Shown here: piece after piece, positions 1 through 7,882 of the stretch
Layout of the letters: each line of letters opens with the position of its first letter
How positions within the stretch are numbered: position 1 is the first letter of the stretch
Origin: Clostridiaceae bacterium UBA6110
GTDB lineage: Bacteria; Bacillota; Clostridia; Clostridiales; Clostridiaceae
Assembly (NCBI GenBank): GCA_002428415.1
Contig: DIWI01000093.1
Span: 901 to 64,900 of the forward strand
Direction of reading: 5' to 3'
DNA: 64,000 nt
The notes under the pieces: generated by a model
What the model was told of the DNA's origin: nothing
The model's input: only the letters and a program-made list of their open reading frames with translations
Databases searched by the model: none
Position numbers and translations under genes: made by a program

Positions 1-73
1 CGTTGAACTTGTCTGTAAGGCTGTCTCTTGTCTTTGCAAGTCCTTCCCTGAGTTTGTCGAATAAACTAGCCAA
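1..73 (-). CDS. ftsY: FtsY, signal recognition particle receptor (N-terminal fragment)
   Basis: Only the first 24 codons are in the window; the gene runs off the left edge. The readable start is a TTG at 73-71 giving MASLFDKLREGLAKTRDSL, which resembles the short amphipathic start of Firmicute FtsY (typically MxxFFxKLKEGLxKTR). An AAAGGAG ribosome site lies about 11 bases upstream. The start overlaps the smc stop by 8 bases, the usual smc-ftsY coupling in Firmicutes. FtsY is the membrane GTPase that receives ribosome-nascent-chain/SRP complexes. The GTPase domain is outside the window, so the call rests on the N-terminus and synteny. Confidence 0.82.
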   Translation of the reverse strand, partial: MASLFDKLREGLAKTRDSLTDKFN

Positions 74-3000
74 TTTCCCGTTTTCTCCTTTCTGCAGAGA
101 GGTCCAATGATACTATCTTTGAAACTCCCTTTTCTTCCATGGTAACCCCGTAAAGCACGTCTGATGCCTCCATGGTCCCCTTCCTGTGTGTTATAAGTAT
201 GAACTGTGTCTCTTGTGCGAATTCCCTCAGGAAAGCTGAGAACCTTGCCACGTTGGCCTCATCCAGCGCAGCTTCGATTTCATCAAGTATACAGAACGGA
301 GTAGGCTTCATCCTGAGAATTGCGAATGTCAGCGCGATAGCCGAAAGAACCTTTTCTCCACCGGACATCAGAGTGATGTTCTGAAGCTTCTTGCCAGGAG
401 GCTGAACGCTTATCTCTATCGGAGCCTCCAGTACATCTCCCTCTCCCAGGATAAGTCTTGCATGACCTCCTGAAAACAGCCTTCTGAATGTATCCTCGAA
501 GTTTTCGCTCATTACCTTGAAGTTCTCCTGGAACATTATCCTCATCCTGAGTGTCATGTCAGTAATGAGCTCCTTGAGCTCAGATTTTGCATCCTCAAGA
601 TCCTTCCTCTGTGCCGTCAGGAAATCCCGATGGATGCTGACTTCACGGAATTCCTCAATAGCTGCCGTATTTACCGAACCAAGGCCTGAGATTTCCTTTC
701 TAAGCTGATTCAGCCTCTTCCTTGCGGCATCCTTGTCAGGCAGCTCTATCATCTCATCCCTCGCCTGTGCAAGGGTCATGTCCAGCTCGTCGTTGATCCT
801 GTTGACGAGTGATATCCGTTCGCCCTTAAGCTTTTCAAGGGCATCCTTCTTCCTCATCAGGTCCTTGTCAAGCACATGATACTCTTCCTCTATCGTCGCT
901 AGAGCACCGCTTATTTCCCTTAAGGATGCCTTGTCCCTGACCTCATCCATGGATATCCTGTCAAGCTCGGATTCGCGCCCGGCAAGGAATGAGTCAAGGC
1001 CCTGCTTTTCCTCTTTCAGCCTCAGAAGCTTCTCTTCAAGCTCCGCAATCGCCCTTTCAGCCTCTTCAGCCTCAATTCCGTGCATCTTTTCTTCGTCAAG
1101 AAGGGCCCTTATCAGCTCCTCCCTTCGGCGGACATCTTCCTCTTTTGCATTCCAGACCTCCAGAAGTCTGCCTTCCGTTACTAGTATGCCCGTTATCTCT
1201 TCCTTCATCGCATCATATGACCTGAAGGCTTCGGTCCTCATCTCCTTGAGTTCCCTCTGCTGCTGTCTGTTCCTTCCTCTTTCCTCCTGGAACGAGGATA
1301 TCCTCACGTCGATCTCACTTAACAGCTCATTAAGGGAAGCCAGTTCATCCTGTCTTGACCTTACTGACATCTCTGTCTCGGCCAATACCGAGTGGAGCCT
1401 TCTTACGTCAGCACCAAACACCTCGGACCTTTCCCTTTTCTTGGCAATCTCGATATCAAGAAGCGAAACGGCGTAAGAGAGCTCCCTTTCAGCTTTTCCT
1501 CTCTCTTCAAGGGCTTTTGCCTTTTCCTGCCTCGCTGCACTTGCTTCCTCACGATTGTTCCTCAGGACTGTCAGGCCTTCAGTAAGTTCGGTAAGCTGAG
1601 TCTTTCTCGAGAACAGGCCGGAATTCTTGCCGGCTGTGCTTCCGCCGGTCATGGAGCCGCCAGCATTGACCACGTCTCCGGTAAGGGTGACTATCCTGTA
1701 CTGGTATCCCATTTCTTTTGCCGCAGCCGTTGCATGGTCGATGTTCTCTGAAACGAAGACCCTGCCGAGAAGATTTTCAGCTATGTTTGAATAGCCTTCC
1801 TCAACCTCCAGAAAGTCCAGGATATTTCCAAGTATACTGCCTTTCTTGAGCTGTGGTTGCTTGGCTCTGGTCCCTTTCATGACATTCCTTGGAAGGAATG
1901 TCGCCCTACCGAAGTTTTTCTCCCTAAGGACTCCTATGAGCTCTTTGGCAATATTTTCATCGTCCGTGATTATGTTCGAGACAGCTGCTCCAAGGGCGGT
2001 CTCCAGCGCCGACTCAAATCCCTTCAAGGGCCTGATCGCATCGCCCACAAGCCTTATCCTGCCAAGCCTTCTGCTCGAACCTGACTTCAGGTGCTCCATC
2101 AGAAGCTTGACGGACCTAGAATATCCCTCGAAATGTTCCTCAAGGTTTCTGAGCAGCCTTATCTGGGATTCCGAAGCCCTTATCTCCTCAGAAAGGGACC
2201 TTACCCTTGAATCTCCCTCCTCAAGTTCCTTCCGGCCTTCTTCAGACTCTTTCCTGAGGAGAGAAAGCTCGGCTTCCTTGACTGACTTTTCAGCCTCCAG
2301 TGAAGCAATCTCCGCCTCCACCGCTGCCTTTGCAGAAATGTTCATCTCTGTCGATGCCCTGTAGCTGGCAAGCGTCGATTTGCCGTCCTCTATCCTTCCG
2401 GTTATTCCGGCGATTTCTCCATGGAGTCTCATCTCTTCTTTCCTGAGGCTGTTCAGCCTGACATCGGAATCCTCATCCTCATCCTTAAGACCCTTCTGCT
2501 CTTCCTCGGTTGACTTCAGGTATTCCTCTATCTGCGCAAGTGCGGATCTCTTTTCAGCGAGCATCCTGCCCACAGTCTCCCTCTCGCCACTCCCTGATTC
2601 AAGGTCCGCCTTCAGGTCGGCGAGCGCAATCTTTTCAGTCTCGCATCTTTCCCCGGAAGCTTTCTTAAGGCTCTCGCTTCTGTCCCTGAGCTTTTCTTTG
2701 TCAGATTTTGCGGCTTCGGACATCTGCCTGTCTTTTTCCACTGATTCAGCCTGACCTCTCTTCATGAAGAATTCTTCCTTCAGAGCAGACTGGATTTCCG
2801 CCTTCCTCTCCATTTCAGCTTCAAGTGCTGCCTTCCTTCCAGCAGTCTCGTCCTTTTCCCTCAAGGCTTCATTGAATCGCTTCTCTGCTGTATCTGCCTC
2901 ACCTGCCAGCCTTGCCTCATCTCCCTGCATATCATCAAGGTCGGACATAATGAGCGATATCAGGATCTCCTTATGCTCCGCAGAAAGGACAAGGAACTTT

Positions 3001-3638
3001 TCAGCCTTCTCCTTTTCACGCCCAAGGGGACCTATCCTTTCTTCGTAGGTTGTAAGTATATCTGTTACCCTCAGAAGATTGAGGTCCGTGTTTGAAAGCT
3101 TCTTTTCAGCCTCTTCCTTCCTCGACTTGTACTTGACTATTCCTGCAGCTTCCTCAAGAAGCGCTCTCCTGTCCTCCATCTTGCCTGATAGGATCGCCTC
3201 TATCTTTCCCTGGCCTATGAGTGAATATCCTTCCTTGCCTATTCCGGTGTCCATGAACATCTCGTGGATGTCACGAAGCCTGCATTGGTTGTTGTTGATG
3301 AGATATTCACTGTCACCGGACCTGTATAGCTTCCTTGTGACGCTTACCTCAGTAAAGGCTACAGGAAGGCTTTTTGATGAATTGTCAAGGACCAGGGTAA
3401 CTTCAGCGAAGCCAAGTGGCTTCCGGTACTCAGTCCCCGAGAATATGACATCCTCCATCTTTCCGCCTCTTAAGCTTTTTACGCTCTGTTCACCCAGGAC
3501 CCACCTGACGGCGTCTGAGATGTTCGACTTGCCGCTTCCGTTCGGTCCCACAACTGCAGTTATACCTTCCCTGAAATCAAGGTGAGTCCTGTCGGCGAAG
3601 GACTTGAAGCCTCTTATCTCTATTGATTTAAGATACAT
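66..3638 (-). CDS. smc: Smc, chromosome condensation and segregation ATPase
   Basis: 1190 residues, the normal length for bacterial SMC. The N-terminus has the ATP-binding Walker A GPNGSGKSN near residue 32 and a Q-loop region. Two long charged coiled coils flank a hinge around residues 500-670 with the Gly-rich GGSMTGGS hinge motif. The C-terminal head carries the ABC signature LMSGGEK and Walker B FCILDEIEAALDE. It works as a dimer with ScpA/ScpB, which are not in this window, to organise the nucleoid. I chose the ATG at 3638 because it follows GGAGGAGG by 5 bases; an upstream in-frame ATG at 3656 lacks such a site. It overlaps the upstream radical SAM gene by 11 bases and ftsY by 8, so the three are probably co-translated. 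Confidence 0.97.
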   Translation of the reverse strand: MYLKSIEIRGFKSFADRTHLDFREGITAVVGPNGSGKSNISDAVRWVLGEQSVKSLRGGKMEDVIFSGTEYRKPLGFAEVTLVLDNSSKSLPVAFTEVSVTRKLYRSGDSEYLINNNQCRLRDIHEMFMDTGIGKEGYSLIGQGKIEAILSGKMEDRRALLEEAAGIVKYKSRKEEAEKKLSNTDLNLLRVTDILTTYEERIGPLGREKEKAEKFLVLSAEHKEILISLIMSDLDDMQGDEARLAGEADTAEKRFNEALREKDETAGRKAALEAEMERKAEIQSALKEEFFMKRGQAESVEKDRQMSEAAKSDKEKLRDRSESLKKASGERCETEKIALADLKADLESGSGERETVGRMLAEKRSALAQIEEYLKSTEEEQKGLKDEDEDSDVRLNSLRKEEMRLHGEIAGITGRIEDGKSTLASYRASTEMNISAKAAVEAEIASLEAEKSVKEAELSLLRKESEEGRKELEEGDSRVRSLSEEIRASESQIRLLRNLEEHFEGYSRSVKLLMEHLKSGSSRRLGRIRLVGDAIRPLKGFESALETALGAAVSNIITDDENIAKELIGVLREKNFGRATFLPRNVMKGTRAKQPQLKKGSILGNILDFLEVEEGYSNIAENLLGRVFVSENIDHATAAAKEMGYQYRIVTLTGDVVNAGGSMTGGSTAGKNSGLFSRKTQLTELTEGLTVLRNNREEASAARQEKAKALEERGKAERELSYAVSLLDIEIAKKRERSEVFGADVRRLHSVLAETEMSVRSRQDELASLNELLSEIDVRISSFQEERGRNRQQQRELKEMRTEAFRSYDAMKEEITGILVTEGRLLEVWNAKEEDVRRREELIRALLDEEKMHGIEAEEAERAIAELEEKLLRLKEEKQGLDSFLAGRESELDRISMDEVRDKASLREISGALATIEEEYHVLDKDLMRKKDALEKLKGERISLVNRINDELDMTLAQARDEMIELPDKDAARKRLNQLRKEISGLGSVNTAAIEEFREVSIHRDFLTAQRKDLEDAKSELKELITDMTLRMRIMFQENFKVMSENFEDTFRRLFSGGHARLILGEGDVLEAPIEISVQPPGKKLQNITLMSGGEKVLSAIALTFAILRMKPTPFCILDEIEAALDEANVARFSAFLREFAQETQFILITHRKGTMEASDVLYGVTMEEKGVSKIVSLDLSAERRKREIG

Positions 3639-4656
3639 TTGTTCCTCCTCCGTCAAATGGGATGATCTCGAAGATCCCCTTTTGGTCGCTGCCTGATACC
3701 TCGACTTTAACTACCATCTTCTCTGAAAGAGCATTAAAATACCTCTTGCCGCCGGCATAAAGCTTGGACAGGTCTCTTTTTCCTATCCTGACCGTCACTT
3801 TATCAAATCCTGCTTCTTCTATCTTCTGGCACATTGAGTAGCTCTCACAAAGCTCCCTGATTGCAGGGTGGTATGGTCCGGCCAGGACATCCCTGCCAGG
3901 TGCTATTTCATCCGTAGGCTGCAATCCGACCCTTATCACATTAACTCCGGCCTTCTCATACTCACTGAGCATTTTTGAAGTGACTGCAACTGCCCTGTCA
4001 AGGGAATACGGCTCGTAGCTTCCTGCAAGGTAAAGGTCAGCCATTTCTGTGTCCCTTATGACCAGCGCAGGGTAGATCCTGGCTATGTCAGGCTTCATCC
4101 TTATGCTTTCCCTTACAGATAAAAGGTCCTTTTCCTCAGTGTCCAGAGGCAGCCCTGTCATGAGCTGGTGCCCGAGAGTGAAGCCGAATGACCTTATCAT
4201 TTTGCTTGCATCCTCAACGGCCTTTGGACTGTAGCCTCTTTTTGATGCCTCGAGGACATCCTCGGACAGAGACTGTACTCCGAGCTCTATGACGTCAACA
4301 AGATGTTCCTTCAGGTGTGAAAGTATGAAGAGGTTGATATAGTCAGGCCTTGTCGAAAGCCTTATCCTGTCTATGATCCCAGTCTCCTTGAGCTCCTTCG
4401 TTACTGCAAGAAGCTCCCTCTGCTTCCTTATGTCTATGGCAGTGAAAGTGCCTCCGAAAAATGACACCTCCAGCTCCGTGTTGTCTCTGTCAATCGTCTC
4501 AAGGTAGTCCCTTACGATCTTTCGGACATACCCTGCATCTATGCTGTCGTATTCTTCCCGCAGCACTCCTGTAATCTTTGCCTGGTTGCAGAACACACAG
4601 TCATGGGGGCAGCCAACGTGAGGTATGAATATCGGTATTATGACATGTCTACGCAT
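3628..4656 (-). CDS. Radical SAM protein, Elp3-like, of the rnc-smc locus
   Basis: 342 residues. The 4Fe-4S motif is at the N-terminus as CPHDCVFC (CxxxxxxC variant close to Elp3, CPHxCxFCNQ), followed by the Gly-rich SFFGGTFTAI SAM-binding strand and a GVQSL motif. These match the catalytic core of Elp3-type radical SAM proteins, but there is no C-terminal acetyltransferase domain. The protein has no established substrate; a tRNA-modifying role would be an inference from Elp3. It sits between rnc and smc with 8- and 11-base overlaps, an arrangement common in Clostridia, so it is probably expressed with both. Confidence 0.88.
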   Translation of the reverse strand: MRRHVIIPIFIPHVGCPHDCVFCNQAKITGVLREEYDSIDAGYVRKIVRDYLETIDRDNTELEVSFFGGTFTAIDIRKQRELLAVTKELKETGIIDRIRLSTRPDYINLFILSHLKEHLVDVIELGVQSLSEDVLEASKRGYSPKAVEDASKMIRSFGFTLGHQLMTGLPLDTEEKDLLSVRESIRMKPDIARIYPALVIRDTEMADLYLAGSYEPYSLDRAVAVTSKMLSEYEKAGVNVIRVGLQPTDEIAPGRDVLAGPYHPAIRELCESYSMCQKIEEAGFDKVTVRIGKRDLSKLYAGGKRYFNALSEKMVVKVEVSGSDQKGIFEIIPFDGGGTNVS

Positions 4657-5338
4657 CGAAATCCTCCGGTCTCACAAGCTTTTCGAGGGCATCCTTCGCG
4701 GCTGTCTGCTCGGACTCCTTCTTTGAAAAGCCCTCTCCACGGCCCATGGTAATGTCATCGATGACTACCTTGGAATAGAATTTCCTTCTGTGAGGCGGAC
4801 CCTCAAACTTCACCATATCGTACCTTATATCCACATCACCGTTCTCCTGCAGTATTTCCTGAAGCCTGGTCTTGTAGTCGAATACTATCTCGTTCCTTCC
4901 GGCCATCTCGATAAGGCTTCTGAAATTCCTGGCGACAAAGGCCCTTGCTTCATCCATGCCCTTATCCAGGTATATTGCTGCTATGACCGCTTCCACCGCA
5001 TCAGAAAGAAGCGAGGGCCGAGTCCTTCCGCCGGTCTGTTCCTCGCCTCTGCTCATCCTCATGTGCCTGCCCAGGTCAAGGCTTCTTGCAACCTCATGCA
5101 GGGAGCTCTCGCATACGATAAGCGCTCTGAGCTTGGTCAGCTCCCCTTCAGACTTCTCAACGAATTCTGCGAAAAGCATCTCGGTTATGCACAGCTGAAG
5201 CACAGCATCACCCAGAAACTCAAGCTTCTCGTTGTAATCCATGTTCTTGTGCTGATTTGCGAATGACGAATGGGTAAGCGCAGTCTCTATGAGCTTCTTG
5301 TCAGAAAAATCGACACCTATGGTCTTTTCAAACTCCAT
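4649..5338 (-). CDS. rnc: Ribonuclease III
   Basis: 229 residues from the chosen start, standard length. The N-terminal RNase III domain has the signature NEKLEFLGDAVL near residues 35-46, with acidic catalytic residues, and a second acidic site in LLSDAVEAVIAAIYLD near 105-120. The C-terminal third is a double-stranded RNA binding domain (DYKTRLQEILQ ... AAKDALEKL). It processes rRNA precursors and structured mRNAs in the cytoplasm. ATG at 5338 follows AAAGGAG by 8 bases; a further upstream ATG at 5371 would read through a leader hairpin. The leader itself contains a near-perfect 19-bp duplex (see separate entry), a candidate self-cleavage site. Confidence 0.96.
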   Translation of the reverse strand: MEFEKTIGVDFSDKKLIETALTHSSFANQHKNMDYNEKLEFLGDAVLQLCITEMLFAEFVEKSEGELTKLRALIVCESSLHEVARSLDLGRHMRMSRGEEQTGGRTRPSLLSDAVEAVIAAIYLDKGMDEARAFVARNFRSLIEMAGRNEIVFDYKTRLQEILQENGDVDIRYDMVKFEGPPHRRKFYSKVVIDDITMGRGEGFSKKESEQTAAKDALEKLVRPEDFDA

Positions 5339-5356
5339 AAATTCATCTCCTTTATG

Positions 5357-5405
5357 AAGTTTATTCCTCAAGCTGCCTTATAGCTGCAGCCTCAGGAATA
5401 AACTT
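5357..5405 (-). promoter_or_regulatory. Long leader hairpin directly upstream of rnc
   Basis: In the rnc transcript the arms AAGTTTATTCCT (5405-5394) and AGGAATAAACTT (5368-5357) pair perfectly over 12 bp. After a one-base mismatch and two more pairs, an inner GCTGC/GCAGC stem closes a 9-base loop. The total is about 19 bp, close to two helical turns, beginning a few bases after the predicted transcription start. No T-run follows, so it is not a terminator. This size and position suit an RNase III substrate, as in the known self-cleaved rnc leader of Escherichia coli; that role here is inference. Confidence 0.75.
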
Positions 5406-5417
5406 ATGGTCCTCTAC

Positions 5418-5423
5418 ATTATA
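5418..5423 (-). promoter_or_regulatory. Predicted -10 box of the rnc promoter
   Basis: TATAAT on the minus strand lies 80 bases upstream of the rnc start and immediately after the T-run of the acpP terminator. I see no good -35 box at 17 bases, since that position falls in the terminator stem. It would give a leader beginning only a few bases before the rnc hairpin. Confidence 0.5.
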
Positions 5424-5468
5424 CAGAAAAAACAAAATCCCGTATACAGCATGCTGGATACGGGATTT
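5424..5468 (-). terminator. Rho-independent terminator after acpP
   Basis: An 11-bp stem, AAATCCCGTAT paired with ATACGGGATTT, is followed on the minus strand by a T-rich tract (TTTTGTTTTTTC). It lies 9 bases past the acpP stop and separates the plsX-acpP unit from rnc. Confidence 0.85.
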
Positions 5469-5476
5469 CAAATCAT

Positions 5477-5707
5477 CTAATCTTCTCCGGTGAGCGTCTT
5501 AAGATAATTGACTACATCTCCGACCTTCTTGGCGTTCTCCGCCTGCTCGTCGGCTATCTCTACGTCAAACTCTTCTTCAAGCGCCATGACCAGCTCGACT
5601 ATGTCAAGTGAATCAGCACCAAGATCCTCGAACGTCGAGTCCATTGTTATCTCGTCTTCGTTCAGACTGAGCTTGTCAGCAATTATTGCCCTTACTTTTT
5701 CAAACAT
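5477..5707 (-). CDS. acpP: Acyl carrier protein
   Basis: 76 residues, acidic and helical, the standard ACP size. The phosphopantetheine attachment motif GADSLD is present, with the serine near residue 37. ACP carries growing acyl chains for fatty acid and phospholipid synthesis. ATG at 5707 follows GGAGGTGAT at ideal spacing; an in-frame ATG 15 bases upstream does not. It lies 58 bases after plsX and is followed by a strong terminator, so plsX-acpP forms a short unit. Confidence 0.97.
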   Translation of the reverse strand: MFEKVRAIIADKLSLNEDEITMDSTFEDLGADSLDIVELVMALEEEFDVEIADEQAENAKKVGDVVNYLKTLTGED

Positions 5708-5765
5708 TAAAATCACCTCCATAGATTGTATAATAGTGGAATCCTTGCCTTAATGCAACATAATC

Positions 5766-6761
5766 CTACTGTTCTTTTGCCATGTTTTCCTTGTAAATTT
5801 TAAGGAATCCTCTGTCATAAAGCTTTTTCGCCTGTCTCAGTGCATTTTTGTATGCTCTTGCGTCTGAACTGCCATGCGCCTTTATGACCAGACCGTCCAC
5901 TCCAAGCAGGGCTGCTCCGCCCTCTTCCTTGTAGTCGTGCTTGGCCATGAACTCCTTCAGGGAAGGCTTGACCAGGAGTCCACCAACCTTTCCCCTTGTC
6001 GAAGACATCATGGCTTCCTTTATCATGGACATGAGGTTCTTCACTACGCCTTCATACATCTTGAGAATCGTATTTCCTGTAAATCCATCACAGACAAGGA
6101 TCTGAACATCACCATCTGTCACTTCTCTCGGCTCCACGTTCCCGACGAAATTAATGGTCGTATCTGCCTTAAGGAGCTGATATGCTTCCTTGGTCAGTTC
6201 ATTTCCCTTTTCTTCCTCAGCCCCGATATTGATGAGACCGACCTTAGGTTTGACAAAACCCAGGACACTTTCAAAATAAACCCTTCCCATCCTTGCAAAC
6301 TCAACCAGGTTGTATGGCTTGACATCTGCATTCGCTCCAAGGTCGATAACCATGAACCTTCCATTCTTTCCAGGTATGAGAGCTGCAAGGGCAGCCCTGT
6401 CTATCCCCTTTATCCTGCCTATGATAAGAAGTCCTCCTGCCAGAAGGGCACCGGTAGATCCTGCTGAAACCACTGCGTCAGCCTTCCCTTCCTTCACCAG
6501 GTCGAAAGCTCTTCTCAGTGACGAATCTTTTTTTCTCCTCATCGCAAGGACCGGTGCCTCATCAAGGCTGATGACTTCCCTTGCATCAAGTATCTCCACC
6601 TTGGTCTTGTCATATTGATACCTTGCAAGCTCTGCCTCTATCTTCTCCTTCGGACCTGTGATTACAACGTTAACTCCATATTCGTTCACTGCCTGGATGG
6701 TCCCTGCCACCACTTCCTGTGGTGCGTGGTCTCCCCCCATGCCGTCTACTGCTATCCTCAT
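5766..6761 (-). CDS. plsX: Phosphate acyltransferase PlsX
   Basis: 331 residues, full length. The N-terminus [14 protein letters not shown] is the family hallmark. PlsX converts acyl-ACP to acyl phosphate, the first committed step of phosphatidic acid synthesis by the PlsX/PlsY route in Gram-positive bacteria. It stands next to acpP, its substrate carrier. The ATG follows GGAGGTGCC. It has its own predicted promoter, because a terminator separates it from rpmF. I found no obvious FapR-type palindrome upstream. Confidence 0.97.
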   Translation of the reverse strand: MRIAVDGMGGDHAPQEVVAGTIQAVNEYGVNVVITGPKEKIEAELARYQYDKTKVEILDAREVISLDEAPVLAMRRKKDSSLRRAFDLVKEGKADAVVSAGSTGALLAGGLLIIGRIKGIDRAALAALIPGKNGRFMVIDLGANADVKPYNLVEFARMGRVYFESVLGFVKPKVGLINIGAEEEKGNELTKEAYQLLKADTTINFVGNVEPREVTDGDVQILVCDGFTGNTILKMYEGVVKNLMSMIKEAMMSSTRGKVGGLLVKPSLKEFMAKHDYKEEGGAALLGVDGLVIKAHGSSDARAYKNALRQAKKLYDRGFLKIYKENMAKEQ

Positions 6762-6796
6762 ATGGCACCTCCAATCAAAATATTCTTACTGTCGCA

Positions 6797-6805
6797 ATTA
6801 TACCA
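6797..6805 (-). promoter_or_regulatory. Extended -10 promoter of plsX-acpP
   Basis: TGGTATAAT on the minus strand fits the extended -10 form (TGnTATAAT), 36 bases upstream of plsX. The -35 region is poor, which is normal for this promoter type. It follows the rpmF terminator. Confidence 0.65.
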
Positions 6806-6847
6806 TATTGCCATAATCAGACATACATGCCATTTTAGATGACAAAC

Positions 6848-6893
6848 AAAAAAGCTAGCCATGGGGATCGGTAAAACGATTCCCTGACTAGCT
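6848..6893 (-). terminator. Terminator after rpmF
   Basis: An imperfect stem (GCTAG...GGG.ATCG with CGAT.CCC...CTAGC) is followed on the minus strand by TTTTTTG. It lies about 30 bases past the rpmF stop. Confidence 0.75.
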
Positions 6894-6922
6894 TATTGAC
6901 ATTCGAAAACATCACAAAATGT

Positions 6923-7108
6923 CTATTCAGCCTCTACAGCTACTACTTCCTTACCGTCGTAGTATCCGCATGACTTGCAGACTCTGTGGGGGAGCTTCTT
7001 CTCATGGCACTGCGGGCACTCTACGAGTCCTGGAGCCGCGAGTGTGAAGGTCTGAGCCCTTCTTCTGTCTCTTCTGCCTTTAGAAAACTTTCTAGCTGGA
7101 TTTCCCAT
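6923..7108 (-). CDS. rpmF: Ribosomal protein bL32
   Basis: 61 residues. The basic N-terminus [19 protein letters not shown] and a zinc ribbon made of CPQC and CKSC identify the zinc-binding (C+) form of L32. ATG at 7108 follows AAGGAGGTG and lies 2 bases after the yceD stop, the conserved yceD-rpmF pairing. It is a structural protein of the 50S subunit. The zinc form suggests dependence on zinc supply; no zinc-free paralogue is seen here. Confidence 0.97.
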   Translation of the reverse strand: MGNPARKFSKGRRDRRRAQTFTLAAPGLVECPQCHEKKLPHRVCKSCGYYDGKEVVAVEAE

Positions 7109-7110
7109 TG

Positions 7111-7608
7111 TTACACCTCCTTGAAAATGTCCTTGAGAGCCGATAGCCTCGGATCCTCGTCTAGAGAAGCGCAATCGCACTCTCGTATGTTGAGGTTGGT
7201 TCCGCAGCTTTGGCAAAGGCCTTTGCAGTCCTCTTTGCATAGGACTTTTATGGGCATCGAGATATAAATGCTGTTGAGAACAACATCCTTGAGGTCAATA
7301 AATCCGCCTTCCTGGACAGGCACAATTCCCTCTTCGTCTTCTCCGCCTTCTGCGATTGTTTCGTCGATTTCGACGATAAGATCCCGTTCAAATTCTTCCA
7401 AACATCTTGAACAAGTCTCCGACAGTCTGGTAGTAGCGGTCAGCTTAACAGCCGCAACACCTTCGGCCACATCGACCGTGCCGGTTACTTTTATAGGTTC
7501 AAGCGTCCTGATTTCCTCATTGTTGTAAACAAGCTGGCTTGCCGTTATGGCAAATTCCACTATCCTGGTTACACTTTTTTTGTTGATATCATGTAGTGAT
7601 ATAAGCAT
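7111..7608 (-). CDS. YceD / DUF177 family protein
   Basis: 165 residues. It carries two cysteine pairs: CSRC in the middle and a C-terminal [15 protein letters not shown] cluster, the DUF177 signature. The family is almost always coded directly before rpmF. In plants and bacteria it is linked to 23S rRNA accumulation and ribosome biogenesis, but its biochemical activity is not settled. ATG at 7608 follows TAGGAG; an upstream in-frame ATG at 7695 would overlap the promoter. A near-consensus promoter lies about 95 bases upstream. Confidence 0.9.
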   Translation of the reverse strand: MLISLHDINKKSVTRIVEFAITASQLVYNNEEIRTLEPIKVTGTVDVAEGVAAVKLTATTRLSETCSRCLEEFERDLIVEIDETIAEGGEDEEGIVPVQEGGFIDLKDVVLNSIYISMPIKVLCKEDCKGLCQSCGTNLNIRECDCASLDEDPRLSALKDIFKEV

Positions 7609-7700
7609 ATCTACTCCTAGATCCTCATCCAAATGGCATCCTGTGTGAGTAGGATGGTGCCAAAAGGATAAAGTTTTGCCCTTGTGAGCAAACACGTATT

Positions 7701-7729
7701 ATTATATTTATTCGGAGTTCAAAAGTCAA
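7701..7729 (-). promoter_or_regulatory. Promoter of the yceD-rpmF operon
   Basis: TTGACT (7729-7724) and TATAAT (7706-7701) are separated by exactly 17 bases on the minus strand. The -35 box sits in an inverted repeat, AAAAGTC-TT-GACTTTT, at 7721-7736, a possible operator. The leader of about 90 bases contains a small hairpin with CATCCT and AGGATG arms at 7637-7656. Confidence 0.8.
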
Positions 7730-7853
7730 GACTTTTCAATATCCACGTCTTTTCCTTATTCTCCCGTACCTCGATTATATACCAATTGCCGGATTTGTGA
7801 AGAGGAAGAGTCAATTTTTACCTTTTTGTACTTTTTTCAGGCTGAAATCCAGA

Positions 7854-7859
7854 TATAAT
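7854..7859 (+). promoter_or_regulatory. Possible -10 box upstream of the CapA-like gene
   Basis: TATAAT lies 24 bases before the GTG start of the CapA-like lipoprotein gene. The -35 region is a T-rich stretch without a good match. Low confidence. Confidence 0.35.
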
Positions 7860-7882
7860 GAAAAGGATTAAATGATAGGACG

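Noticed and set aside
931..2754. Several plus-strand open frames of 90-180 codons inside smc
   Set aside because: They are mirror frames of the coiled-coil region, low-complexity Ser/Leu rich, and have no ribosome sites or family motifs.
5357..5405. rnc leader hairpin as a terminator
   Set aside because: No T-run follows on the minus strand and it lies after a good -10 box; a complete terminator already lies upstream.
6762..6850. FapR operator upstream of plsX
   Set aside because: No TTAGTACCTA-type palindrome is visible, only an extended -10 promoter.
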